A stretch of 64,000 nucleotides of DNA from an uncultured Monoglobus sp. (GCA_947628795.1 CANRBF010000024.1:1-64000); one strand, 5' to 3'; counted from the stretch's first letter, positions 16,919-26,607 are shown. A program made the numbers and translations. Notes: generated by a model from the letters alone, not told the origin.

Positions 16919-18028
16919 ATGGCAAGTTTAAGTTTAAGAGGTATCTACAAAACATACCAGGGCGGTTTCACCGCGGTTAAGGATTTCAATCTTGAAATCG
17001 AAGACAAAGAGTTCGTTATCTTCGTTGGACCTTCTGGTTGCGGTAAGTCAACAACTCTGAGAATGATCGCCGGTCTCGAAGAGATCTCCGAGGGCGAACT
17101 GTACATCGGCGACAAGCTGATGAACGACGTTGTTCCCAAGGACAGAGATATCGCGATGGTTTTCCAGAACTACGCTCTGTATCCCCATATGTCGGTATTT
17201 GAGAACATGGCATTCGGCCTGAAGCTCAGAAAAGTTCCCAAGGATGAGATAAAGAAGAAGGTTATCGAGGCTGCTCAGATCCTGGGCATCGAGCATCTGC
17301 TCGACAGAAAGCCGAAGGCTCTGTCAGGCGGTCAGAGACAGCGTGTTGCGCTGGGCCGCGCTATCGTTCGTACTCCTAAGGTATTCCTTATGGATGAGCC
17401 TCTCTCCAACCTGGACGCTAAGCTGAGAGTTCAGATGAGAACCGAGATCGGCAAGCTGCACAAGAAGCTGATGACCACGTTCATCTACGTTACGCATGAC
17501 CAGACCGAGGCTATGACGATGGGTACCAGAATCGTTGTTATGAAGGACGGTATCATTCAGCAGGTTGACTCCCCGACAAACCTCTACAACTATCCCTGCA
17601 ACATGTTTGTTGCCGGATTCATCGGCTCACCGCAGATGAACTTCCTGAACGTAACTGTTGACAGCGCGAGCGACGGTACATACTTAAAGAGCGGCCAGTT
17701 CAAGATCAAGCTGCCCGACGGCAAAGTTAACGCCGACCTCAAGAAGTACAACGGCAAGGAAGTTGTTATGGGTATCAGACCCGAGGATATGTATGACGAT
17801 CAGGCTTCCATCCAGAACTATCCCGGATGCAGCGTAGACGTTAACATCGACCTGGTTGAGATGATGGGCGCCGAGACATATCTGTACTTCAAGGTAGCCG
17901 GCACAGACTTCACAGCGAGAGTTAACCCCCGCTCGACAACCAAGCACGGCGATCACATCCCCGTTACGATGGACCCCAACAAGATCCACATCTTCGACAA
18001 GGACACCGAGAACATCATCACTCACTAA
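16919..18028 (+). CDS. MsmX/UgpC-type ABC transporter ATPase for sugars
   Basis: A 369-residue ATP-binding subunit of the CUT1 sugar-import class. Walker A is GPSGCGKST, the Q-loop lies in MVFQNYALYPHM, the signature is LSGGQRQRVALGRA, Walker B is VFLMDEPLSNLD, and the switch His is in VTHDQTEAMT. A C-terminal OB-type regulatory domain (about 235-369) follows. It is monocistronic, with no permease or binding protein beside it, as for MsmX, which energises several sugar importers. AGGAGG lies 10 bases upstream, and an extended -10 (TATGCTAAAAT) is near 16846-16856. Its codons (many CTG, GTT, AAG, AGA) differ from GC-rich neighbours, suggesting adaptation to high expression. Confidence 0.9.
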   Translation: MASLSLRGIYKTYQGGFTAVKDFNLEIEDKEFVIFVGPSGCGKSTTLRMIAGLEEISEGELYIGDKLMNDVVPKDRDIAMVFQNYALYPHMSVFENMAFGLKLRKVPKDEIKKKVIEAAQILGIEHLLDRKPKALSGGQRQRVALGRAIVRTPKVFLMDEPLSNLDAKLRVQMRTEIGKLHKKLMTTFIYVTHDQTEAMTMGTRIVVMKDGIIQQVDSPTNLYNYPCNMFVAGFIGSPQMNFLNVTVDSASDGTYLKSGQFKIKLPDGKVNADLKKYNGKEVVMGIRPEDMYDDQASIQNYPGCSVDVNIDLVEMMGAETYLYFKVAGTDFTARVNPRSTTKHGDHIPVTMDPNKIHIFDKDTENIITH

Positions 18029-18039
18029 AAACAAAAACC

Positions 18040-18071
18040 GCCGGACGGGATTTTCCCGCCCGGCTTTTTTT
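18040..18071. terminator. Terminator between convergent msmX-type gene and fabZ
   Basis: GCCGG-A-CGGG pairs with CCCG-C-CCGGC around a short AT-rich loop and is followed by TTTTTTT. The T-run serves the plus-strand gene. Confidence 0.85.
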
Positions 18072-18074
18072 AGT

Positions 18075-18512
18075 TCATTTTTCGATCAAGGCAAATGAGA
18101 TCTCGCCTTTGGCAGCGACGGCGTCGCCCACATAGGCGCACACGTCGGCCTTGCCCATAACCGAGCGGAATTTTGTCAGCTCGACCTCAAGGCGCAAGGT
18201 TTCGCCCGGCACAACCTGGTGCTTGAACTTGAAGTTATTTATACCGGTGAACACCGCCAACTTGTCCTTAAACTCGGGCTTGCTGAGAATTACAACAGCC
18301 CCGACCTGCGCCAAAGCCTCACAGATAAGCACGCCGGGCATTATCGGATTGCCGGGGAAGTGCCCCTGAAAAAACGGCTCATTCATGGTGACATTCTTTA
18401 TGCCGACCGCGCGCTTGCCTTCCTCAAACTCGACGATCTTGTCGATCAGCAAAAACGGGTACCGATGCGGGATCGTGTCCATGATCTGTTTTATGTCCAT
18501 CTGATTGCTCAT
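18075..18512 (-). CDS. fabZ: 3-hydroxyacyl-ACP dehydratase
   Basis: A 145-residue hotdog-fold enzyme of normal length. [11 protein letters not shown] is at the N-terminus, and the catalytic His and Glu are in [20 protein letters not shown]. It removes water from 3-hydroxyacyl-ACP in type II fatty acid synthesis. It stands alone here, away from other fab genes, with GGAGG before the ATG. A TATAAT (complement of ATTATA near 18543-18548) lies upstream, but a -35 box is not well placed. Confidence 0.95.
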   Translation of the reverse strand: MSNQMDIKQIMDTIPHRYPFLLIDKIVEFEEGKRAVGIKNVTMNEPFFQGHFPGNPIMPGVLICEALAQVGAVVILSKPEFKDKLAVFTGINNFKFKHQVVPGETLRLEVELTKFRSVMGKADVCAYVGDAVAAKGEISFALIEK

Positions 18513-18594
18513 AATGCTTCCTCCAAAATATATTTATTTTATGATTATACTATCATATCACGAGCGTTTTTGCAAGTGATTTTTTGAATTCGCC

Positions 18595-18623
18595 TTGACA
18601 ATCAAATAAAAAGGCGTTATAAT
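18595..18623 (+). promoter_or_regulatory. Promoter of tRNA-Pro(TGG)
   Basis: Perfect TTGACA at 18595-18600, a 17-base spacer, TATAAT at 18618-18623. The tRNA starts 14 bases later. Confidence 0.9.
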
Positions 18624-18636
18624 AATTAAGCGGTTT

Positions 18637-18713
18637 CGGGGTTTGGCGCAGTTTGGTAGCGCACTTGGTTTGGGACCAAGGGGCCGCAGGTTCAAATCCT
18701 GTAACCCCGACCA
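18637..18713 (+). tRNA. tRNA-Pro(TGG)
   Basis: A 77-base cloverleaf. The acceptor stem CGGGGTT/AACCCCG is perfect and CCA is encoded. The anticodon stem CTTGG/CCAAG holds anticodon TGG. Together with tRNA-Pro(GGG) at 3908 it decodes proline. Confidence 0.95.
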
Positions 18714-18786
18714 GCGGAAAAATGACCGCTCGTTTACGAAAGTCATGCAAAGCATGACTTTCTTTTTTTAGCGGTCATTTTTCCGC
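18714..18786 (+). terminator. Nested hairpin/cruciform terminating tRNA-Pro(TGG)
   Basis: An 11-base stem GAAAGTCATGC/GCATGACTTTC (18738-18748, 18752-18762) with a T-run forms a terminator. It is enclosed by 17-base perfect outer arms at 18714-18730 and 18770-18786, the left arm starting directly after the tRNA CCA. Confidence 0.75.
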
Positions 18787-18945
18787 TTTTCCCACGAAGT
18801 CCTTCGGACTCCGCGGGAGCCCTTCTTGACCGCTTTTCCCTAATCAGCGAGCTTGCTTGCGGGTTCAAAGCTGCCTTTCAAAATCGCTTGCGATTTTGAC
18901 TAAGAGCTTCCTTAATAGAAACGCGCTGCGCCGGCGTTTCGCGGA
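18787..18945. repeat. Dispersed repeat module copy
   Basis: Contains a plus-oriented copy (about 18843-18917) of the module also at 9310-9380 and 45386-45460: GCGAGCTTGCTTGCGGGTTC, then stem CAAAATCGC/GCGATTTTG, then GACTAAGAGCTTCCTTAAT. The stem here is C-G where the 45 kb copy has T-A, a compensatory change. A short palindrome lies near 18793-18812. No gene is visible. Confidence 0.7.
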
Positions 18946-18956
18946 AACCTTTTTTT

Positions 18957-18998
18957 AAAAGTCAAAGAGCACCGCGTTTGCGATGCTCTTTGACTTTT
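18957..18998 (-). terminator. Bidirectional terminator-like hairpin downstream of the DHHW gene
   Basis: Fifteen-base arms, AAAAGTCAAAGAGCA (18957-18971) and TGCTCTTTGACTTTT (18984-18998), around a GC-rich loop. It lies 57 bases past the stop of the minus-strand gene at 19055. Confidence 0.7.
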
Positions 18999-19054
18999 TG
19001 CAAATAATATTGCAGATTTAAATTGGGAAGAAATTAATTGTTTTCTGATTTAAG

Positions 19055-20485
19055 TTAGTCCCAAGTTACCATCTTGCAGATCTTGCCGGGTAAATCGGGT
19101 GAGTTGATCGTTGTCGGATAACTGATTATTATAAGGTCATCAAACTTCACATAATCATAGAAATCCTTTATTTTGAATGTGTATCTGCCGCTTCCGAACC
19201 CGCCGTATGAACCGCCGTTAAACATTCTGAAATCAACAACATACACTTCTTCGTAATTGTTAAGCACCCATACCGAAAACGGGTCTCCGAACGACTCTTT
19301 GATTATACACACCTTGCGTCCGTTATTGACATCGGTTTTGTACACCTCAAGCGGATAATCTCCTCCGATAAAGCAATGGTACGAGCTGTAACCTGAATTG
19401 ATCGCGCGAACGCTTGATATATATGATTTCATATAAGGATCGCCGTATATGGCTCCCTGATAATTCGGCTTTGGATAGAACAGCTGGAGCATATCCGCGC
19501 TGCGTGATATATACGAGCTGCCGCCGGAAAAATTATACATGGAACCCACAAAACCGTATTTATTCACGGTATAATAGGAATCCAAAGGATCAAGCTCGAC
19601 TATGTTGGGATTCACGCGCGAATACTCCGCATAAGCGTAATAGGCGCCTTTCTGTGTCCAGTGATGGTCGGTGTTGAAATATATCTTTTCCGCCGCGTGA
19701 TCGGACAGTGTCTGCACCACATTCACGGGATACAGATTTGGAATGTCTCGTCTCATATAATCGTCGTATATGGCGGCAATTCCGCTTGTCTGATCCGCGC
19801 GTCTGTCATTTGAGGCGTAAAACTCCTGCGCCGTCGGCACAATTATATTATACACATCCGCCTCGGGCACGTCAAGCGCGAGATTTGCGATCCCGCTTGC
19901 ATAAACTCCGTCTGTTTTAACGCCCATTATTTCCATTCCGAAATACGCGCTGCCGTTCGAAAATATATTCGCCGTTCCAAACCTGCCGATATAATTATTA
20001 TAGCGGCAGTCGTCGGTCACCACCGTGCCGTCCATGGGATTCACATTCAAATCGACGGCCTCGCCAAGGAACATCGCGCGATTTCTCTCATCCCACTCAA
20101 CGGGATAGCCGAAAGCGTTGGCGACCGCGTCCGCGGGAACCATTGTGAACTCCCCGCTGTAGCACGCCGCCGCGTTCATTAAAACCGGCTCGCCATACTT
20201 TATCATCTCGCTGCTGCCTATTTTGAAGTGAACTGTCACGCTTTCCAAGGTCACCGAAATTCTCTCGTTTTCCTCGTCCCACTCGCAAACCGCGCCGAAA
20301 GCGTCCGAAACGGGCCGAAGCGGAATCATAAGCGTGTCGTTCTCAAAATACGCCGCCGTCGGAAGAATTACCTCCTCGCCTTTGGCAAACAAGCGTATTT
20401 CTCTATCCGTTCCCTCCGCGCTGACAAGTGCGCAGGAACAAAGGATCAGCGCCATCGTCAGCAATATGTAAAAGTGTTTTTTCAT
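19055..20485 (-). CDS. Secreted DHHW-type protein with a copper-amine-oxidase-like stalk domain
   Basis: A 476-residue exported protein with signal peptide MKKHFYILLTMALILCSC; the CSC around the cleavage region may make it a lipoprotein. Residues about 28-140 form a stalk domain of the copper amine oxidase N-terminal kind (IPLRPVSDAFGA, MVPADAVANAFGY). The C-terminal region has FNTDHHWTQKGAYYAY, the DHHW motif, and IIKESFGDPF, a possible nucleophile Ser, as in AlgX/SGNH-like polysaccharide O-acyltransferases. No MBOAT partner is nearby. It may modify extracellular glycan. It lies 62 bases after the subtilase gene and is probably co-transcribed. Confidence 0.75.
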   Translation of the reverse strand: MKKHFYILLTMALILCSCALVSAEGTDREIRLFAKGEEVILPTAAYFENDTLMIPLRPVSDAFGAVCEWDEENERISVTLESVTVHFKIGSSEMIKYGEPVLMNAAACYSGEFTMVPADAVANAFGYPVEWDERNRAMFLGEAVDLNVNPMDGTVVTDDCRYNNYIGRFGTANIFSNGSAYFGMEIMGVKTDGVYASGIANLALDVPEADVYNIIVPTAQEFYASNDRRADQTSGIAAIYDDYMRRDIPNLYPVNVVQTLSDHAAEKIYFNTDHHWTQKGAYYAYAEYSRVNPNIVELDPLDSYYTVNKYGFVGSMYNFSGGSSYISRSADMLQLFYPKPNYQGAIYGDPYMKSYISSVRAINSGYSSYHCFIGGDYPLEVYKTDVNNGRKVCIIKESFGDPFSVWVLNNYEEVYVVDFRMFNGGSYGGFGSGRYTFKIKDFYDYVKFDDLIIISYPTTINSPDLPGKICKMVTWD

Positions 20486-20547
20486 TTATCGGTTTCCTTG
20501 ATTTGTTTCTGTTTTAATATTCGCCGCCCGCGCGTTATGTGAAAATT

Positions 20548-21924
20548 TTAAGCCTCTTCTGCGAGCAGCGGATATGTCAGCGGCAGCATATTTTCAAAAT
20601 TATTCCAGATAAAGAACTTATACTTTCTGAAAGGAGCTCTTTTTAATCTGAAAATATAAATATTATCCGCTAAAACATATTTATCGGTGCTGATTTGTTT
20701 TAATTCCTCACTATCGTAGCCGCATAAAACGCACGACGGCAATTCATAATTTTTGCCGACCCAAAATCTCACTTCATAGGAATCATCCTCCGGGCACAAA
20801 TCTATCCCCGAAGTATAAAATTCCTTTTCGCTTAACATGCGGTCGACAATTCTGTCGGCGCGTATAAGTCCGTACCCGAACAAATCGTCATACCCTTCGG
20901 TTCCCAGATCCTCCGCAGTCTCGGAAATAATACTCATTATTTCCTCCGGGCTGAGCTTGGGGTCCATCTCGAGCATATCGGCAACAATGCCGCTTACGTA
21001 AGGCGCCGAATACGACGTGCCGGTGCCGCTTCCGTATTGACCCGTGTTGTAAATTATTTCAACGCTCTCTCCGGGCGCCGATACAAACACGCTGTCATTA
21101 GTATTGGAAAAGCTCGAATGTTCTTTGTTTCTGCCCACCGAGCCGACGCCCAACACATTCTCATACGATGCGGGATAATTCTTTTTTTCGTTTCCGCTGT
21201 TGCCCACGGCCGCAACCATCACAACGCCTTTTGACTCTGCGTAATCTATTGCCAGCTCAAGCGTCTTAGAATCGAGCGTGCCGCAGCTCATGTTAATTAC
21301 GCCGCAGTTATAATCATCCACGGCCGAAATTATCGCCTCCACAAGACGTGAGGTGGTGCCTCCGACAACGCTGCCGTTTTTGTCTTGGTCGATAAATTTC
21401 AGCGGAATAATTTCGGATTTATGAGCGGTGCCCAAAACATCAAAGCCGTACTCCGCCGCTATCATTCCGCAGACAGATGTGCCGTGGCCGATGTTGTCGG
21501 TCGTGGAACCGTCGCCGCCGGAAAAATCCTTGCCTTCGCGCAAATTTGTTTTAAGCGCCTCGACCGGGCTGCAGCCCGAGTCTATAACGCCGACTCGGAC
21601 GCCGCTGCCGTACACGCCGAGGTCCCACATTCTCCGCATTTTTGTCAGAGAATGAGCCGACTGGTTTTCAGCGTAATTAAAATCATACGTGTCAAATAGA
21701 TCCACCGGTCGGTCATTCTCTATAAACTCAAACTTATCGGGGTCTATCCCGCTTATATCGTCAACGGTATACAGCCCCAATTTGGGAATGAGCGGAGTCA
21801 GGTCGGTTTCTGCGCAATCGGACGCTTCAATATCATATTTTGTTTTTACGATATAATCGGCGCAAACCGTTGTTTGAAGCATTGCGATCAAAACGGTAAG
21901 TAAAACAAATATTACTTTTTTCAC
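20548..21924 (-). CDS. Secreted subtilisin-like serine protease (S8)
   Basis: A 458-residue protein with a signal peptide (MKKVIFVLLTVLIAML) and a propeptide-like region to about residue 90. The catalytic triad is complete: Asp in VGVIDSGC, His in DNIGHGTSVCGMIAAE, Ser in GTGTSYSAPYVSG; the oxyanion Asn is in AAVGNSGN. The C-terminal about 85 residues after the protease domain end with KYKFFIWNNFENMLPLTYPL, which resembles the ends of neighbouring secreted proteins. It lies 30 bases after the large LRR gene on the same strand. It could process those surface proteins, but this is inferred only from position. Confidence 0.9.
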   Translation of the reverse strand: MKKVIFVLLTVLIAMLQTTVCADYIVKTKYDIEASDCAETDLTPLIPKLGLYTVDDISGIDPDKFEFIENDRPVDLFDTYDFNYAENQSAHSLTKMRRMWDLGVYGSGVRVGVIDSGCSPVEALKTNLREGKDFSGGDGSTTDNIGHGTSVCGMIAAEYGFDVLGTAHKSEIIPLKFIDQDKNGSVVGGTTSRLVEAIISAVDDYNCGVINMSCGTLDSKTLELAIDYAESKGVVMVAAVGNSGNEKKNYPASYENVLGVGSVGRNKEHSSFSNTNDSVFVSAPGESVEIIYNTGQYGSGTGTSYSAPYVSGIVADMLEMDPKLSPEEIMSIISETAEDLGTEGYDDLFGYGLIRADRIVDRMLSEKEFYTSGIDLCPEDDSYEVRFWVGKNYELPSCVLCGYDSEELKQISTDKYVLADNIYIFRLKRAPFRKYKFFIWNNFENMLPLTYPLLAEEA

Positions 21925-21953
21925 TTTATCACTCCGCTCAAATCACTTAAACG

Positions 21954-24900
21954 CTATTTTTCAATATATTCAGCCAAAGGCGTGATATATTGGAAATCGT
22001 CCCACAGCATTAACTTCATGCTTCCCGGCTCAAAATCGGTATCAATTTCGATCGGGTCGTTTAAGTTTGTAACGTTGTAGCGCTCCATTCTGTCCAAAGC
22101 GCCGTCTTTGTAGATTGCCTGTATTAATACCAGAGCGCTGTTTAAATACGTGCTGCCGGTAAATGTCACCACGCCGTTGTTGTAATTAATAGCAATATTG
22201 ACATCCGGCAATGCGGGAATTTCGCCTTTTTCCGCCGTGAGGATCTCATCCTCCGAGGTAACTCGTTTTCCTTCACTGTCAGTCACATATACCTTCGCGT
22301 ATGAAACATTTTTCATTTCTCTGCTCGCGAAGCTGATGCGATATTCGACGTCATTTGCTTCTTGCGTCTTTTTGTTAATTAATTGCGAGTTTTCGTTATA
22401 GAGCTCCACATTAAGAGTTCCCGCCAGGGTGTTTGTGTCTGTTATGTCAAACAAATATGAGTTGTCGGAAAGCAGATTCACCGTTGTGGATGTTTTCTTA
22501 ATGTTAAGCTTTTCCTCGTCAACAAGGTTCGTTGCTATTTTGTGTTCATTCGCGTATTCGTGCGCGTAGGAACCGTCCGAGCAGGTGATAACTCCGGCGT
22601 AGAACAGATCAACGCTGTCGTCATACAAATTTGTGCCGTTAAACACGTCGTCCGCAATATTATCGATCGATCTCGGCATGCTAACGTTTTTGAGGTTCCT
22701 GGCGTCATAGAACACCTGCGAACCAATGGTCTTCGCCTTTATGGGAATATTTACGATCTCAAGACTCTCACATTCCGCGAAAGCCTGTTCTCCTATATTC
22801 TGCAAATCATTCGGCAGCGAAACTTCCTTAAGCTCCGAGCAGTTATAAAACGCGTTTTCTCCCATATTTGCGCCCGTAACGATCGATACCTTTTCAAGAA
22901 AATCACAGTTCATAAACGCACCCACGGGTATATCGGTTTGATTGAGTATCGTAACGCTCTTGAGTGTTTTCGGAATTTTATAATAATGCTTTTCGGTGTT
23001 GTTGTTATAATATTGCAGTGTACTGTGAGCTATGTCATTATCATATCCGAAGAAAGCTCCCAGAAGGGATGTCTCGCTGTTGTTGTCCCTTCGATTATCT
23101 CCGATAAACGGAACCGTGAGCGTGTTCAGCTGCGTGCAGCCCGCGAGTATCTCTTTTCCCATATTATTGACGCTCCTGGGAATATACAAGTGCTTCAGCA
23201 ACTTACAATTGACAAACGCGTTGTCAAGAATGCTTCTTCCGCCGTCTATTATAATATCCTCGATATTTCCGCAATCCTTAAACGCCTGCGGCGGTATATA
23301 GTTGCTCCTATCCGTGCCTGTGACCTCGACCCTTGTTACCGATGCCGGGATAGCATTGTTTTCGGTGCCGAATAAATATCCGAACTTTGTTTCCATTGTT
23401 TCGGATGAAATTCCGGGGTTCGCGTTCGCACCCACGAAGGGAACATTAATCACACGCAGGCTGACGCATCCGCTCAAAATACCGCTGTCTATAACCGTCA
23501 CACTGTTCGGTATGGTGATCTCGGCCAATGACGAGCAGTTTCTGAACGTATCTTTATTTATCGCGCTGATACCGTTCGGAACGTTTATTGCCAAAACTTT
23601 CGCGCAGCCGTCAAACAACGCCTCTCCGAACGATTGCACCGTGTCGGGTATATCGATCACCGCGGCGCTTGAGCAGCCTCTGAAAGTATTGTCTCCCAGC
23701 TCGGTTATTCCGTTGGGCACGATAAATTCTTTGAGCGCGGCGCATCCGTCAAACGCGCCGTTGCCGATGGTCCTTACTCCGCTGTTTACAGAGATATATT
23801 GCAGGTTCGCTAAGTTTGCGAACGCGTTTTCGGGCACGTCGGTCTCCTTCGTGACCGTTACTTTGATCAAAGACGACGGAACGCTGCCGCTGAATATGTA
23901 GTCAAACGTATCGGTGTTATTTGCGCTGCCGACCTGCGAGCCGATAAACGGCACCGTGATCTCTCTCAGCGCTTCGCAGCCTTTGAAGGCTCCTTTTCCT
24001 ATCGTTGACACGCCGGCGGGAACAACAACGGGATTCAGTTTAACGCAATCCTTAAACGCGTTTTCGCCTATACCGCCTGTCATATTGACCGGCAGATCAA
24101 TTTTTTCCAATGATACGCAGCCTTCAAAAGCGCTGCCGTTGATCTGGATAACCGTGTCGGGAAGAGTTACTTCCGCTAATCTTTCCAAACCGTAGAAAGC
24201 GTTTTTGCCTATAGTGGTTATTGATTTTTCGACCTTGACTTTGACGATCTCATCACACAAGGGATACCACGGCGCTTCTTCTTTGTCAAAATCCGGGATC
24301 GCGCCGCTTCCGGTTATGACAAGCTCACCGTTATCGAAGTTCCATACGACTCCGCCGATCGTTCCGTTTCTTTCTATATTTGTGGTGTAGCTGTATTCAA
24401 CCTTTCGGCTGTTTAAATAACCGATAGATCTTGAATATATGATTATCTTTGTATCGCCGTCAATAACGATTGGTGAGATATACGGTTGATCTTCGCCGTT
24501 ATTTATGCTGTAGAACAATTCGCCCTCACCGGAAAGCGTTACTTCCGTTCCCGGTTTTAAGTTTCCGCTCATTACTGACGCAATGGGAGTTCTGAGCCTT
24601 TTAAGCTCAACGCTGCGTTCGGATACGCCGCTGTTGTTGTAACCCTCGGCTACTGCGATCGCCTTAAAGGTGATAACGCCTTCGATCATCACATCTATCG
24701 GTTTCACATATACTCTTCCGTTTGTCGCGGGGTCGCTGCCGTCGATCGTATAATATATCGTAGCGTTCTGGGTCGCCGAGGACATTATTACCGTCTTTTT
24801 GTTATAGCCGTCTTCGACATTTATGACCGGTGTTCCGGCATAAGCGTTCTCAAGCCAAATCGCGTACAAAGTGCAGTCCTGATTCATATAGAATAAGCTT

Positions 24901-26492
24901 CCGGGCGCGTATTCGGGCGAAAGCGCATCGGGCGAAGACGCCCAGCCCAAAAAGGTATTGCCGCTCTTGGTCGGGATATCCACAGGCAAAGTGATCGCCT
25001 CGCCGTAAGACTTTTTCATAGGCGACGGCGCGCCGTTGCCGGTGTTGGCGTCAAACGTGATCGTATACGTCGGCATATCCCATATCGCGTACAGTGTTAA
25101 GTCGGCGTTTAAGGTACATGATGCTCCGGGATAGTATTCCGGCTCGGAAGCGCCGGGTGTTGTTGCCCATCCCAAAAAACTGCCGCCCTCTCTCGTGGGT
25201 TCGCCCGTTGACAGTGTTATCGACTCGCCGTAGCGCGCGCTTTGGGGCAACGGAGCGCCGACTCCGCCGTTGGGGTCATAGAATATGCTGTACTGTCTGT
25301 TCATTTCAACCGACAGCGTACCCGTCATAGAAGTGCTGTAAAATTTAGCGCCGAAATAATATGTGGTACCTTCTGTCAATTCATGTGTTATCCTAAAATT
25401 ATTGCCTACGCCTCCGTCATCGTTGAAAGCCAGCTCATTACCGTTTGAATCATATAAATAACCCATTGTGTCTGTTTCTGTCGTAGATTCAAACGCGTAT
25501 GTGGCGGTTTTCGGCGGAACAAACCTGAAATACGCCGTCGCGCCCTTTGAACCGATATAAGTTGACGAAGTCGAATGTTCACCTGCGCTCAATTCGATCG
25601 GATTATCCCAGATCGCGTACAGATATGTGCTTGAACCGGCGGAATTATACATAGTCTCACCGGGGTACCAATTGGTCTGCGATCCGGTTGGGCTTGTATT
25701 CCAACACCTGAACATATACGGGAAATATACGGGGATCGTTGACGACACCGTTATCGGATATCCCGACTGCGAATAGGGCTCGCCGCTGCCGCCGTTTGCT
25801 CTGTAATAAACATAGGGCGGATAGCACGTTGTGCAATCATAACTTTTCGTTGTTGACGAAGTCGAGCGCGAGCACATGGAACAGGTATAATAGTGCGGAT
25901 GTTCGGTAGCGTAGGAATAACTGTGCGTGTGGAAATATACCGAATCCCACCAATATTTTCTGAAATGGCCGTCTGATGACCATGCCGTTATGGTAATCGT
26001 ATATGTTCCTCCGGGAATATCATCCAGCCATAAACCGCCGGATGTGTAATAATATGTATACGTGGATTGGTGCACATATGCTCCGGTGGCGTTATTTTGC
26101 ACAGTCACCTCATAGTAGGCCGCGTTTGTGGAATCACCCCACGTGATCATAAGATCATTGTTGGATTTCTTGGTATAATCCACAGAGAACTCTCCGGGAA
26201 CGGCGAACAGCTCAACATCCGGATAGTATACGCAATTCTCTGCCGCGCCCTCGGAATAACTGTTGACATCGCTGTAATATCCGGAGACATGCGGCTCATC
26301 GGGCTCAAAGCCCTCATCCGAGTTGGGACCGCTTTTCTGCTCGTCTTCCGTGTCCGAAACAACAACCTGCTCGGAAAAACTCTGCTCGGAAACAGTCTGC
26401 TCGTTATCGTTGTCGGCGAACACAAAATTTGTATTGATTGTCGGAATGATAAAAAACGCGATCATGAATAATGCTGCTATTCTCTTTTTCAT
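21954..26492 (-). CDS. Giant secreted LRR_5/BspA-type protein with InlB-like repeats
   Basis: About 1512 residues from the ATG at 26492, chosen for the preceding GAAGGAGGTGG and the signal peptide MKKRIAALFMIAFFIIP. In order: a polar spacer, a fibronectin-like domain, a His/Cys-rich segment (HPHYYTCSMCSRS, CTTCYP), InlB/Flg_new-type repeats (YAIWD endings), a PPC-like beta domain, two more InlB-type repeats, a chitobiase-like domain (YYTIDGSDPAT), then about 500 residues of BspA-type leucine-rich repeats (IGKNAFYGLERLAEVTLPDT type), and a C-terminal beta region ending KLMLWDDFQYITPLAEYIEK. Probably a surface adhesin or ligand-binding protein. It is first in a row with the subtilase and DHHW genes. 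Confidence 0.85.
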   Translation of the reverse strand: MKKRIAALFMIAFFIIPTINTNFVFADNDNEQTVSEQSFSEQVVVSDTEDEQKSGPNSDEGFEPDEPHVSGYYSDVNSYSEGAAENCVYYPDVELFAVPGEFSVDYTKKSNNDLMITWGDSTNAAYYEVTVQNNATGAYVHQSTYTYYYTSGGLWLDDIPGGTYTITITAWSSDGHFRKYWWDSVYFHTHSYSYATEHPHYYTCSMCSRSTSSTTKSYDCTTCYPPYVYYRANGGSGEPYSQSGYPITVSSTIPVYFPYMFRCWNTSPTGSQTNWYPGETMYNSAGSSTYLYAIWDNPIELSAGEHSTSSTYIGSKGATAYFRFVPPKTATYAFESTTETDTMGYLYDSNGNELAFNDDGGVGNNFRITHELTEGTTYYFGAKFYSTSMTGTLSVEMNRQYSIFYDPNGGVGAPLPQSARYGESITLSTGEPTREGGSFLGWATTPGASEPEYYPGASCTLNADLTLYAIWDMPTYTITFDANTGNGAPSPMKKSYGEAITLPVDIPTKSGNTFLGWASSPDALSPEYAPGSLFYMNQDCTLYAIWLENAYAGTPVINVEDGYNKKTVIMSSATQNATIYYTIDGSDPATNGRVYVKPIDVMIEGVITFKAIAVAEGYNNSGVSERSVELKRLRTPIASVMSGNLKPGTEVTLSGEGELFYSINNGEDQPYISPIVIDGDTKIIIYSRSIGYLNSRKVEYSYTTNIERNGTIGGVVWNFDNGELVITGSGAIPDFDKEEAPWYPLCDEIVKVKVEKSITTIGKNAFYGLERLAEVTLPDTVIQINGSAFEGCVSLEKIDLPVNMTGGIGENAFKDCVKLNPVVVPAGVSTIGKGAFKGCEALREITVPFIGSQVGSANNTDTFDYIFSGSVPSSLIKVTVTKETDVPENAFANLANLQYISVNSGVRTIGNGAFDGCAALKEFIVPNGITELGDNTFRGCSSAAVIDIPDTVQSFGEALFDGCAKVLAINVPNGISAINKDTFRNCSSLAEITIPNSVTVIDSGILSGCVSLRVINVPFVGANANPGISSETMETKFGYLFGTENNAIPASVTRVEVTGTDRSNYIPPQAFKDCGNIEDIIIDGGRSILDNAFVNCKLLKHLYIPRSVNNMGKEILAGCTQLNTLTVPFIGDNRRDNNSETSLLGAFFGYDNDIAHSTLQYYNNNTEKHYYKIPKTLKSVTILNQTDIPVGAFMNCDFLEKVSIVTGANMGENAFYNCSELKEVSLPNDLQNIGEQAFAECESLEIVNIPIKAKTIGSQVFYDARNLKNVSMPRSIDNIADDVFNGTNLYDDSVDLFYAGVITCSDGSYAHEYANEHKIATNLVDEEKLNIKKTSTTVNLLSDNSYLFDITDTNTLAGTLNVELYNENSQLINKKTQEANDVEYRISFASREMKNVSYAKVYVTDSEGKRVTSEDEILTAEKGEIPALPDVNIAINYNNGVVTFTGSTYLNSALVLIQAIYKDGALDRMERYNVTNLNDPIEIDTDFEPGSMKLMLWDDFQYITPLAEYIEK

Positions 26493-26523
26493 TTCCGAGC
26501 CACCTCCTTCTTTATTCGTTAAT

Positions 26524-26553
26524 ATTATAAACATTATATAATTTAAAGTCCAA
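26524..26553 (-). promoter_or_regulatory. Probable promoter of the 1.5-kresidue LRR gene
   Basis: Minus strand TTGGAC (complement of 26548-26553), an 18-base spacer, TATAAT (complement of 26524-26529). Confidence 0.5.
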
Positions 26554-26586
26554 AACAGCGTGCGGAGGAGTCTCCGCTCGCTGTTT
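26552..26586 (-). terminator. Hairpin between the two LRR genes
   Basis: AAAACAGCG-GCGGAG pairs with CTCCGC-CGCTGTTTT around one mismatch and a GAGT loop. It ends the transcript of the 942-residue LRR gene. Confidence 0.65.
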
Positions 26587-26607
26587 TATTAACTTGCTTT
26601 GCTCGGA

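Noticed and set aside
22542-23375. Long plus-strand frames opposite the LRR genes (also 26599-27738)
   Set aside because: Shadow frames of repetitive LRR codons; the minus-strand proteins have signal peptides and known repeats.
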